A stretch of 64,000 nt of DNA from Bacteroidales bacterium 6E (GTDB lineage Bacteria; Bacteroidota; Bacteroidia; Bacteroidales; Prolixibacteraceae). A program made the translations under genes and the position numbers. Below are positions 8,785 to 16,873 of the stretch, piece after piece (the first letter of the stretch is position 1; every line of letters begins with the position of its first letter). The notes beneath the pieces were generated by a model. The model was not told the origin of the DNA. It saw nothing but the letters and a program-made list of their open reading frames with translations, and did no database searches. The DNA lies in NCBI GenBank assembly GCA_001270045.2, contig DF970689.1:140809-204808 (forward strand), read 5' to 3'.

Positions 8785-9808
8785 AACCCTGATACTGCTT
8801 GCAGTCATGGTAGGTATGGCAACCGCCGTAACCGCACAGAAAAGTACCAAAAAATGGAACCAGAGCTGGTCTGCCAGTGAGGTGGAGACGCTCGAAATCA
8901 CCAATAAGTTTGGTGAGGTGAAGATATTGAATACCACAGGCAACCAGATTACCATTGAAGTGATTGTCTCTGCCGAAGGTTCTGATAACAAGGCCAAAGC
9001 CATACTAGAGGACATCTCCGTTAAGTTTGGCAAGGCAGGTTCAACTGCCCGGGCTGAAACCTCGATTGCCCAGAACTTCAGGACCAAAAACAATTTCTCA
9101 ATTGATTATACGGTTCAGATACCTGCTGGCAAAAACCTGAATATCAACAATAAATTCGGGAATGTGGTTGTTCAGAACCTGACCGGAAGGGGAGTGTTCG
9201 ATATCAGTTACGGCAACCTTACAGGTGGCCAGATCCATTCTCCCGGAAGCGCCGGTGTGCAGCTGACCCTGGCCTATGGCAGGGCGGATGTCGAGTCGAT
9301 GCATAATTCACAACTGGTACTGTCGTACTCCAAGATGTTTGTGAAAAGTGCCGGGAATATCCACCTTGAATCGAAATATTCAACGCTGAACGTGGATCAG
9401 ATGGAATCTCTCTGGCTTGACTCGAAGTATGACACCTTCGAATTTGGGAAACTGGTCAGTTTGGAAGGGGAGAGCAAGTTCACCAATTACAGGATCGGCA
9501 CGCTGAAGAAGCGACTGAAACTCATCTCAGGTTACGGGGCTGTCAGGGTAGACCATGTTCCGGCAGACTTTGAACTGATTGACGTAAACAGCAGTTACGC
9601 CCAAATTTCACTGGGTGTTGAGCAGGGTGCCACCTATGATGTAAATGCCGTGTGTGAATTCTGCACCATTGACTATCCCACATCTGATTTCAGGGGAAAC
9701 CGCCAACAGGAAAACACCCGGCAATCGATTGATGGCAAAGTCAGTGGAGGCGGCAAAGGAAAAGTAACGGTAGTCAGTCGATACGGTAACATCAAGCTTG
9801 TGAAATAG
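8768..9808 (+). CDS. DUF4097-type exported beta-repeat protein
   Basis: After a signal peptide ending in TAVTAQ, the protein consists of short repeated beta segments (NKFGEVKILNTTGNQITIEV, NNKFGNVVVQNLTG, DSKYDTFEFGKL, SGYGAVRVDHV, SRYGNIKLV). This is typical of DUF4097/DUF2807 'putative adhesin' beta-solenoids. It overlaps the putative anti-sigma gene and probably belongs to the same envelope-stress operon. Proteins of this class often accompany ECF sigma genes in Bacteroidota. Their biochemical role is not established and true adhesin activity is unproven. Confidence 0.75.
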   Translation: MKLRFKTLILLAVMVGMATAVTAQKSTKKWNQSWSASEVETLEITNKFGEVKILNTTGNQITIEVIVSAEGSDNKAKAILEDISVKFGKAGSTARAETSIAQNFRTKNNFSIDYTVQIPAGKNLNINNKFGNVVVQNLTGRGVFDISYGNLTGGQIHSPGSAGVQLTLAYGRADVESMHNSQLVLSYSKMFVKSAGNIHLESKYSTLNVDQMESLWLDSKYDTFEFGKLVSLEGESKFTNYRIGTLKKRLKLISGYGAVRVDHVPADFELIDVNSSYAQISLGVEQGATYDVNAVCEFCTIDYPTSDFRGNRQQENTRQSIDGKVSGGGKGKVTVVSRYGNIKLVK

Positions 9809-9811
9809 TCC

Positions 9812-10699
9812 CTATTTCAGGGAACAAATATATGCGGCCCGGTAAAGGTCGAAAAGTAAAAGTGTAGGTGCAGGACCTGTCAGGTGACGTCTGAGGAGTG
9901 GTTCCAGGATTCGGAAGATCAGGGAGCAAATCCGGACCAGCCGCAGGTCCTTCACCTTTTTTCGCAACCTGAGCAATCCTGAATCATTAAGGAATCGGGC
10001 ATCATTGACGATTTTATCGGAAATATAAACCAGGTTCTCAATGGCCTTTCTGGTCTTGGCAAGATATTCACCGGATGGCTCCAGACCCAAATGCCACACA
10101 GGATTGTAGATATGGACAGGGGGGTAACCGGCTTGTACAAGGTCATAACCCAGAACAGTATCCTCGTGCCCGTAATGCCTGATGGATTCCCTGAAAGGGA
10201 TGCTTATCAGGAGGTCGCGCCTGATCATGAAGTTATTGGCGGTAATGGCAAATCCTTTCTTTTGCCTTACCGACAAAGCAACCATTTCCCTCTTACGTCC
10301 ATATATCCATCGCAGCATATGGTCTGTTTCAGGCGGATTTTCATCGTAAAGGGTTCCTCCACAGACAACATCCGCCCGGGTGGCCATATCGGCATATCTT
10401 TGAAGGAAAAGGTTGTCGACAGGTAAGGAGTCAGCATCAAGAAACAACAGAAAAGGAAATTTTGCCCGTTGGGCAAGTTCGTTTCGAATGGCTGAACGGC
10501 CTGTATTGACAGGGAGTTCTTCATAAATAATTTTGCCGGGTTGGTGAATTGATCGGTTCAGCAACCTGTATTCCTCCTTTGAACCGTCATCCAGCACCCT
10601 GATCTCACAAGGGATGGTAAGATTCTCAGCCATCTTCGAAAGATGGGCTGCCAGTGTTCGTATGTCGGTATTGTAAGCCGGGATGCAAATACTGATCAT
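9812..10699 (-). CDS. Family 2 glycosyltransferase
   Basis: GT-A fold glycosyltransferase. The N-terminal ISICIPAYN nucleotide-binding strand, EIRVLDDGS and the metal-binding LFLDADSLP motif (DxD-like) are all present. The acceptor region contains GHEDTVLGYDLVQAGY, the usual ED catalytic-base segment. The C-terminus has a hydrophobic stretch that could associate with the membrane. It is convergent with the DUF4097 gene (3-base gap) and has no glycan-locus neighbours, so donor and acceptor cannot be named. Confidence 0.9.
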   Translation of the reverse strand: MISICIPAYNTDIRTLAAHLSKMAENLTIPCEIRVLDDGSKEEYRLLNRSIHQPGKIIYEELPVNTGRSAIRNELAQRAKFPFLLFLDADSLPVDNLFLQRYADMATRADVVCGGTLYDENPPETDHMLRWIYGRKREMVALSVRQKKGFAITANNFMIRRDLLISIPFRESIRHYGHEDTVLGYDLVQAGYPPVHIYNPVWHLGLEPSGEYLAKTRKAIENLVYISDKIVNDARFLNDSGLLRLRKKVKDLRLVRICSLIFRILEPLLRRHLTGPAPTLLLFDLYRAAYICSLK

Positions 10700-10859
10700 C
10701 CGTTTCCATTTTCGTCAAATGTACATGATACAGTGGAATCGGCCATCAAATATCAGGGCGTTTTCCATATTTTTGTCAGTTACTGGTCGGCAGCAATTAA
10801 ACCAAATGGCCTGACTGGCGTTATTTTTGTTAGATTGCCCATAAATAGAGTCACATTTC

Positions 10860-12263
10860 ATGAAATACCAAATAAAGATTTTTATTCTTTCCTTATTTCT
10901 GATCTCAACCCTGGATTCACAAGGATCAGGATTTGAACTGAAAGTAAAGCTGCCATCGGTTGCAAACGGGGAGGTGATATTGACGCACTATTATGCCTCC
11001 AACATCCTGGTGTATGACACCATCCGTCTTGATGTGGCAGGCAATGGTATCCTTGTCCGCGACACGTTGTTGCCCCAGGGCATTTATAAAATTTACCTGA
11101 ACCAGGACAACCATTTTGATTTCCTGTTGGGTGCAGAGCAAAAGGTGTCTCTGGAAAGTCCGGACTTCAACCAGACCAATGTGCAAGTGGAAGGCGCAAT
11201 TGAAAGCGTTGAATTCATGAAATACCTGAACTGGATTACCGGGTTACAGGAAAAGCGCATGACGCTTGAAAAGAAGCGGGGAGAGAAATCAGGGCAAGAA
11301 AAGGCTGCAATTGAAAATCAGCTTGCCGGGTTAAATGAACAAGTCCATGCCTATTGGAAAAGTAAATATGATGAATACCCCGGCTCATTTCTGGGAACTT
11401 TCCTGATGTCGAACTATTTCAGGGAACTCAGGGAGGAAGATATTCCTGATGAATACAAATCAAATGATTCATTGAAGTGGGTTTACCAATACAATTACAT
11501 AAAAAATCACTATTTCGAATATTATGACCTGACCGATGAGCGGATGCTGTTTACACCGTCGATCAAGCCAAAACTGGAGAACTATTTTGACAGGGTACTC
11601 CTGCAGATGTACGATTCGGTTAAGCCGGCAGCCTATGAAATCATACAAAAGGTTGAGCCCCATCCCCGGATGTATCGCTTTGTGGTTTCCCATCTGCTCA
11701 ACAGCAGCCTGAACAGCAAGATCATGGGCATGGATGCCCTTTTTGTCGACATTGCCAAGGATTACTACCTGTCGGGAAAGGCCACATGGGCTGACAAATC
11801 AACCCTAGACAAAATCAGGGAAAATGTATTGTTCCTTGAAAACAACCTGGTAGGGAAAAACGCCCGGGATTTTCAGATGGAAACCGACACAGGAGACCCG
11901 TTCAGGCTATACCAGCTTCCCGCAAAATATACGGTTTTGGTGTTTTTTGAGCCTAACTGTTCACACTGCCGCGAGTATGTGCCCCAGTTATATAACGAAG
12001 TCTATATTCCTTTCAGGGACAAAGGGTTTGATGTGGTGGCGGTATACACCATGGAAAACAAAAACGAATGGGTCGGGTTTCTTGAAAAACACCAGTTACA
12101 TGATTGGCACAATGTATGGGACCAGCATCACCTGACCCGGTTCAAAATCGTATATGATACCCGCACCACACCATCGGTTTATCTCTTGGATAAGGATAAG
12201 AAGATCATCGCCAAGCGATTCACCATTGATTTTCTGAAGGAATTTTTACCCCGGAACCTTTAA
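10860..12263 (+). CDS. Exported thioredoxin-like (TlpA/AhpC-TSA family) protein
   Basis: A signal peptide is followed by a DUF4369/DUF5106-like N-terminal region (beta-rich to about residue 110, then helical to about 320). A C-terminal thioredoxin-like domain has the redox motif C367-S-H-C370 in VLVFFEPNCSHCREYVPQL and a cis-proline segment TTPSVYLLD. It probably works as a periplasmic thiol-disulfide oxidoreductase. Large two-part proteins of this type are common in Bacteroidota. Its partner is unknown. A -7-like TATTTTTG lies at 10822-10829. Confidence 0.87.
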   Translation: MKYQIKIFILSLFLISTLDSQGSGFELKVKLPSVANGEVILTHYYASNILVYDTIRLDVAGNGILVRDTLLPQGIYKIYLNQDNHFDFLLGAEQKVSLESPDFNQTNVQVEGAIESVEFMKYLNWITGLQEKRMTLEKKRGEKSGQEKAAIENQLAGLNEQVHAYWKSKYDEYPGSFLGTFLMSNYFRELREEDIPDEYKSNDSLKWVYQYNYIKNHYFEYYDLTDERMLFTPSIKPKLENYFDRVLLQMYDSVKPAAYEIIQKVEPHPRMYRFVVSHLLNSSLNSKIMGMDALFVDIAKDYYLSGKATWADKSTLDKIRENVLFLENNLVGKNARDFQMETDTGDPFRLYQLPAKYTVLVFFEPNCSHCREYVPQLYNEVYIPFRDKGFDVVAVYTMENKNEWVGFLEKHQLHDWHNVWDQHHLTRFKIVYDTRTTPSVYLLDKDKKIIAKRFTIDFLKEFLPRNL

Positions 12264-12335
12264 ATTTTTACCCAAGTCGGGTTTCATTCAGGATCAAATT
12301 GTAAATTGCACAGATAAAACATTAACCTTGATCCT

Positions 12336-13166
12336 ATGAAATTCAGAATGGTAGCCACTGCCCTGGCAGTTGGCATGATGACATTATCGGGTATGGCCCA
12401 GCCCGCCGAAGGAGACTACCGGAAAGGGGCCGGATTCATTGAAAGCAATTATTATACGGAAGCGGAGAACGAAGCCCTCCTTAAACTTTATGAGGGACTG
12501 AGGGTTGCCGATGTATCAGACGGCATGGATATGGTCAGCCTCCCCAATACTGGACTGGTCAGTACCGAAATCCATCCCGACTGGGTGGATACCAAAAACA
12601 TGACCCACCAAATCAGGGGCATTGCCGTAACAGCCCGCTATGTTCCCACACAAAAACCTGACCGTCCGGCACCCGGACAGGATTTTGCGGCTTGGGAAGG
12701 ACATTTTTATGGCACCTATTCTTCAGAAGCTTTTGCCTCATTGATCCAGAAAGGTTCAGTCGTTGTTATCGATGACGTGGAAGACAAAGACATTGGCTCT
12801 ATCGGATCCAACAACATTTTATATTGGGTTAGCCTGGGAGCTGTCGGTGTTGTAACCGATGCAGCCTCGCGCGACACCGATGAGATTGCCTTGCAAGGCG
12901 TACCAATTTATCTGCGGAAAAAGGGGCGCGGGATCCGTCCCGGGCGTAACGAACTGGAATCAGTCAACCGTCCGGTAGTGATTGGTGGTGTGCTTGTCTG
13001 TCCGGGTGATGTCGTGGTTGCCGATGGCGATGGCGTGGTAGTCGTTCCAAGGAAAGTTGCGGTCCAGGTGGCTGAATTCGCCCATAAGATCCTGGAAGGG
13101 GATAAGGCTGGACGTCGTACTCTATACGAGAAACTGGGTATTCCTTTTGACAAGACCGTGGAATAA
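12336..13166 (+). CDS. Secreted RraA-family protein (HMG aldolase-like)
   Basis: The core matches the RraA/4-hydroxy-4-methyl-2-oxoglutarate aldolase family: VADVSDGMDMV, the glycine-rich IRGIAVTARYVP, GAVGVVTDAASRDTDEI with the metal-binding R-D pair, and the late PGDVVVADGDGVVVVPR motif. Unusually it carries an N-terminal signal peptide (residues 1-21, ending SGMAQ), placing it outside the cytoplasm. Cytosolic relatives are divalent-metal aldolases or RNase E regulators, and an exported version suggests a different, perhaps carbohydrate-related, role. It ends in a clear terminator. Confidence 0.85.
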   Translation: MKFRMVATALAVGMMTLSGMAQPAEGDYRKGAGFIESNYYTEAENEALLKLYEGLRVADVSDGMDMVSLPNTGLVSTEIHPDWVDTKNMTHQIRGIAVTARYVPTQKPDRPAPGQDFAAWEGHFYGTYSSEAFASLIQKGSVVVIDDVEDKDIGSIGSNNILYWVSLGAVGVVTDAASRDTDEIALQGVPIYLRKKGRGIRPGRNELESVNRPVVIGGVLVCPGDVVVADGDGVVVVPRKVAVQVAEFAHKILEGDKAGRRTLYEKLGIPFDKTVE

Positions 13167-13189
13167 CTATTCTCTGTACAAAAATATTT

Positions 13190-13233
13190 GACCGCAGGTA
13201 ACAGGAGTCCATCCGTATTGCCTGCGGTTTTTT
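13190..13233 (+). terminator. Intrinsic terminator after the RraA-like gene
   Basis: ACCGCAGG (13191-13198) pairs with CCTGCGGT (13221-13228), extended by TAA/TT pairs, followed by six T residues. Confidence 0.85.
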
Positions 13234-13295
13234 AATTCCATCTCTTTGCCTCCCATCCAAGTCTTGTACCCCTTATTACCATTAAAATATAATTG

Positions 13296-13353
13296 CCATA
13301 CAAACACCATATTTTTACCATAGGAAAATGGCAAAACTATGGTGTTTGTATGG
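13296..13353. repeat. Perfect 16-bp inverted repeat with inner hairpin
   Basis: CCATACAAACACCATA (13296-13311) is exactly complementary to TATGGTGTTTGTATGG (13338-13353). The 26-base spacer itself contains a smaller dyad (ACCAT...ATGG flanked by T and A runs). Directly after it an 11-base unit, TATGGAGAAAC, is repeated in tandem (13349-13359 and 13360-13370). There is no T tract, so it is not an ordinary terminator. It lies in the 415-base gap before kduI. Confidence 0.8.
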
Positions 13354-13412
13354 AGAAACTATGGAGAAACCCAAAATGGGTATGAGACCTGATAGCATCG
13401 AGCAGGGTATTT

Positions 13413-13457
13413 CAGGGGAAGATTTTCTCACATTTTAAGGGGTAAAATCTTCCCCTG
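13413..13457. repeat. Perfect 14-bp inverted repeat
   Basis: CAGGGGAAGATTTT (13413-13426) is exactly complementary to AAAATCTTCCCCTG (13444-13457), with a 17-base loop. It follows the 13296-13353 palindrome by 60 bases and lies about 70 bases upstream of the kduI promoter -33 element. It could be a regulatory site, a small structured RNA or a repetitive palindromic element. Confidence 0.78.
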
Positions 13458-13527
13458 ACCTTATCGTTTGTATATTGGAAATGAAACACCGTGGAAGGCA
13501 ATTGCATTTCGATTGGACTTACTTATG

Positions 13528-13558
13528 TTGGCCGGACAACTTAAACTTTATAACTTTG
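13528..13558 (+). promoter_or_regulatory. Bacteroidota-type promoter of kduI-kduD
   Basis: A TTG at 13528-13530 and TAACTTTG at 13551-13558 match the Bacteroidota -33 (TTTG/TTG) and -7 (TANNTTTG) elements at 20-base spacing. Initiation would be near 13565, about 17 bases before the kduI ATG. Confidence 0.6.
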
Positions 13559-13581
13559 GGGAAACCATGTAATAAATTATT

Positions 13582-14424
13582 ATGGCAATTATTTTTGAAG
13601 AGCGCTACAACTATCATCCCGAGGATTTCAAAAAGTATGATACTAGCAGGATCCGGAAGGAATTTATGGTAGAAAAGCTCATGGATCCCGGAAACATCCG
13701 ATTGGTATATTCCCATATCGAAAGATTTATTACCGGAGGAGCGGTTCCCACTTCCAATGACCTAGTGCTTGAAACAGTTGATGCCCTCAAAGCTGAATAC
13801 TTTTTGCAGCGCCGCGAGCTGGGCGTCATCAATACCGGGAAACAGGGTTCCGTATGGGTGGATGGACAGGAATATGTACTGCAATATAAAGAGGCATTAT
13901 ATATTGGCCGCGGTGTAAGGCAAGTCATATTCCGATCAGCCGATCCTGCAAACCCGGCACGGTTCTACCTGAATTCAGCGCCTGCACACAAAGAATTTCC
14001 AACGGTGCACATTACCAGGGAAAGGGCAAATGTGCTGCATATGGGATCATTGGAGACTTCCAATGAGAGAAACATCAACCAGTTGATAATCCATTCGCTG
14101 GTGAAAACCTGTCAGCTGCAAATGGGACTGACGGAACTGATGCCCGGCTCGGTATGGAATACCATGCCTCCCCATACCCACTCGAGAAGAAATGAGGTCT
14201 ACTTCTATTTTGAAGTCCCTGAAGGACAAGCCATCTGCCATTTTATGGGACAACCTCAGGAAACACGTCACATTTGGCTGAAAAATGAACAGGCCGTATT
14301 GTCACCCAGCTGGAGTATCCATTCAGCTGCCGGAACCTCGGCATATAACTTCATCTGGGGCATGTCGGGTGAAAACCTGGACTACACCGACATGGATGGG
14401 ATCAGGCCTGATGAATTAAGATGA
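13582..14424 (+). CDS. kduI: 5-dehydro-4-deoxy-D-glucuronate isomerase
   Basis: Full-length KduI (280 residues, the normal family size). This cupin-fold metalloenzyme converts 5-dehydro-4-deoxy-D-glucuronate, the product of unsaturated uronates from pectin or glycosaminoglycans, into 2,5-diketo-3-deoxygluconate. The metal site is visible in [28 protein letters not shown] (His-His-Glu) plus the later His in [19 protein letters not shown]. It is followed 88 bases later by the SDR that carries out the next step, and it has its own promoter just upstream. Confidence 0.95.
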   Translation: MAIIFEERYNYHPEDFKKYDTSRIRKEFMVEKLMDPGNIRLVYSHIERFITGGAVPTSNDLVLETVDALKAEYFLQRRELGVINTGKQGSVWVDGQEYVLQYKEALYIGRGVRQVIFRSADPANPARFYLNSAPAHKEFPTVHITRERANVLHMGSLETSNERNINQLIIHSLVKTCQLQMGLTELMPGSVWNTMPPHTHSRRNEVYFYFEVPEGQAICHFMGQPQETRHIWLKNEQAVLSPSWSIHSAAGTSAYNFIWGMSGENLDYTDMDGIRPDELR

Positions 14425-14512
14425 ATGGAATGCATTTTCTTCCATTGATTTCTGGACTATCCGAAATTTTGGAGACTTCTTAAATTGAATAATTGACTTA
14501 CAACTATTACTT

Positions 14513-15313
14513 ATGATTCACGACCTTTTTGACCTTACAGGCAAGGTGGCCTTGGTGACCGGCGGATCCCACGGGATTGGACTGGCCATAGGGAAAGTCC
14601 TGTCAAAAGCAGGTGCGCGCTTGTGCATCAATGGAAGGGATGCCGCAAGACTAAAGGAAATTTCAGGACAGCTCAAGGAGGAGGGGATAGATGTATATAC
14701 CATCGCGTTTGATGTGACCAATGAGGAACAGGTTGATAAGGCAATCTCAACCATTGAAAAAGAGGTAGGACCTGTAGATATACTCGTCAACAACGCCGCC
14801 CTGATTAAACGGGTTCCGATCGTAGATATGGATGTAAAAGATTTCAGGGATATCATTGATGTTGACCTGGTCGCACCGATGATCGTATCAAAGAGGGTCG
14901 TGCCCGGGATGATGGACCGTCGCTCAGGCAAGATCATCAATATGTGTTCGATGATGAGCGTTTATGGCCGGAACACCGTTTCTGCATATGCATCGGCCAA
15001 GGGTGGGTTGAAACTCCTTACTGCCAGTATGTGCTGTGAGTGGGCCAAATACAATATCCAGGTCAATGGTATCGGACCAGGATATATTGCCACCAGTCAA
15101 ACCGCACCGATCAGGGAGGGGAACCACCCTTTCAACGAACTGGTCATGACCCGCACCCCAGCAGGACGTTGGGGCGAGCCGGAAGACGTCGCGTATGCGG
15201 CCCTTTTCCTGGCATCGCAGGCCAGTAATTTCGTAAACGGTCAAATCCTTTTTGTTGACGGCGGAATCCTTGCCAATTTTGGCTATGTACGCGGGGAGAA
15301 TGAGATCACGTAA
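14513..15313 (+). CDS. kduD: KduD-type SDR dehydrogenase (2-deoxy-D-gluconate 3-dehydrogenase / gluconate 5-dehydrogenase)
   Basis: Classical short-chain dehydrogenase: Rossmann motif TGGSHGIG, NNAA, catalytic Ser in INMCSMMSVYG, and YASAK (the YxxxK pair). Following kduI in the same direction, it most likely reduces 2,5-diketo-3-deoxygluconate to 2-keto-3-deoxygluconate with NAD(P)H. The substrate assignment rests partly on the kduI context, since gluconate 5-dehydrogenases are very similar. No KDG kinase, aldolase or lyase lies next to the pair, so the rest of the pathway must be elsewhere. Confidence 0.85.
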   Translation: MIHDLFDLTGKVALVTGGSHGIGLAIGKVLSKAGARLCINGRDAARLKEISGQLKEEGIDVYTIAFDVTNEEQVDKAISTIEKEVGPVDILVNNAALIKRVPIVDMDVKDFRDIIDVDLVAPMIVSKRVVPGMMDRRSGKIINMCSMMSVYGRNTVSAYASAKGGLKLLTASMCCEWAKYNIQVNGIGPGYIATSQTAPIREGNHPFNELVMTRTPAGRWGEPEDVAYAALFLASQASNFVNGQILFVDGGILANFGYVRGENEIT

Positions 15314-15329
15314 TCCATTCACTAAATAT

Positions 15330-15376
15330 AAAGAGGCAGAACCCTATGAGTTTGGATCATATATTTCTGCCTCTTT
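15330..15376. terminator. Bidirectional terminator between kduD and the convergent membrane protein gene
   Basis: AAAGAGGCAGAA (15330-15341) pairs perfectly with TTCTGCCTCTTT (15365-15376), with A and T runs outside both arms, so it can end transcription from both sides. Confidence 0.82.
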
Positions 15377-15393
15377 ACATTTATAAGGTGGTA

Positions 15394-16203
15394 TTATCCC
15401 TGGATGATTACCCCTGTTTCGGGATCCAGTTGGGAACCATACATGGAGTGAGGAATGGAATAAACCAGGATCATGATCAGTGCAGCTATGATAATGTATC
15501 CCGGCCGGGCCTTTTTCCAGTTCATGACCACGGCGACGATCCAGAAGACAAAGGCCAGCAAGGTCTTGTTGTCGGTCAGGTCCCAGGCGAACGGAATGCC
15601 AGCCCATGCTTCACCGAAGGCATGCCATTGAACCCAAGGCCCCATGACCATACCTCCCAGACCGAGAGTGACAAGCGTCCAGACAGCCAGTTTACGGAAG
15701 TTTCCATGGTTAAAGGCCGCCATCACACCCGTGAGATTGGAAAGAAACATGGCAATGAACATAAGGATGACGTGGGGTGCCAGGATAGCTGCCGGGACAT
15801 CACCCTTAAACCGAATGACTGTCGCATTCGTCTCGTGCAAAGGGTACGAGGTTCCATCCTTGCTGAATTCAACCTTATATTCAAGCTTTCCTGCCGGTGG
15901 CTGGTGGGGTAGGAAACCCACAAGGTTGTTGCCTTCCCTTCGTAAATCAGAAGTAGTCCAGTCGTCATTGGTCGGGAACCTCCGAAATGTGATTTGCCCG
16001 GCAACCGATGGATCGGCAACCACAAACTCAAGCCGGCAGTCCGATTCCCCACCGTGACTTCGAATCAGTTCAAACTGGTATTTCTGGTCCTCAATGGTCA
16101 GTTCGACTTTCTTGGGATAAGTCGGACCGGTGGCCCGCTGATAAACGATTGCCCCGAAAGTAATGGCTGCAGCCAGAAGAATAAAAAGAAAGGTTTTCAT
16201 CAT
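15394..16203 (-). CDS. Unknown membrane protein with N-terminal exported beta-domain
   Basis: I do not recognise this family. The 269-residue protein begins with a hydrophobic signal or anchor (residues 1-22). An extracytoplasmic beta-rich domain of about 110 residues follows (KKVELTIEDQKYQFELIRSHGGE, LEYKVEFSKDGTSYPL). Four membrane helices complete it (about 140-160, 170-190, 215-230 and 240-257). A short periplasmic segment with HAFGEAWAGIPF lies between helices. It is alone on this strand. The helices with His residues might hint at a redox or metal role, but no motif proves it. Confidence 0.7.
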   Translation of the reverse strand: MMKTFLFILLAAAITFGAIVYQRATGPTYPKKVELTIEDQKYQFELIRSHGGESDCRLEFVVADPSVAGQITFRRFPTNDDWTTSDLRREGNNLVGFLPHQPPAGKLEYKVEFSKDGTSYPLHETNATVIRFKGDVPAAILAPHVILMFIAMFLSNLTGVMAAFNHGNFRKLAVWTLVTLGLGGMVMGPWVQWHAFGEAWAGIPFAWDLTDNKTLLAFVFWIVAVVMNWKKARPGYIIIAALIMILVYSIPHSMYGSQLDPETGVIIQG

Positions 16204-16873
16204 TGCAAGGTTATGATTTCATTCAAATGCTAAATAAGTTTCAATAACAAGGCAAGTTTAATAAATAAAGAGCGAAAATCCTGTTGACTATCTGCATTTA
16301 ACTTTTAACCATTTAAGAATTATAAAAATCATATTATATGATTCATTACTTATAACAATATTATATTTCCTGCAAAATTATGAAAAACACAAAAAAGTCT
16401 TTTATTGCAATTATGTATGGCATATAAGATTGGCCCGTTAGAAGGAATCAAGTGAATACGTTCATACAGGAGATAATTTTTGCGACAGTTCTTCAGGTCC
16501 ATTATTTAATCAACATGTTTCTGTTGATGATAGATAAATGTAATAATCTTACTTCCAGTTACATAGAAATGTCTTCGCAGAGGTGTATACGATTTGTCGC
16601 AATGATGCTGTTATTTAACATCCTTTAACTAAGTACAACGTATTATTGTTTTTCATACATTAGTACTGTTTTTAGACCAACAAAACTTATGAATGACTAA
16701 CTATGACTAGCCTATTGTATATTTTGCATTTTCATATACCCTCCTTCTTCGATTTATCCAAATATCACAATGACTGTAAATTATGTCTTGCAGCAATAAG
16801 CTTTTCCCGTACAGATTCTTTTGAAACTTGACACATACTATTACCATTTATTTATTACTAAAACTTAAAATCT
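16204..16873 (+). promoter_or_regulatory. 670-base AT-rich leader region of susC
   Basis: No coding region is supported here. Visible structure is a perfect hairpin ATCAACA-TGTTTC-TGTTGAT (16509-16528) and a long-range inverted repeat TTGCGACA (16480-16487) with TGTCGCAA (16595-16602). These may belong to a structured leader or operator for the SusC-SusD operon. No clean TANNTTTG promoter could be fixed. Confidence 0.4.

Noticed and set aside
15346..15912. 188-codon ORF opposite the unknown membrane protein
   Set aside because: It is a shadow in the antisense frame. The minus-strand protein has a signal peptide and membrane helices, and the putative protein has no domain.
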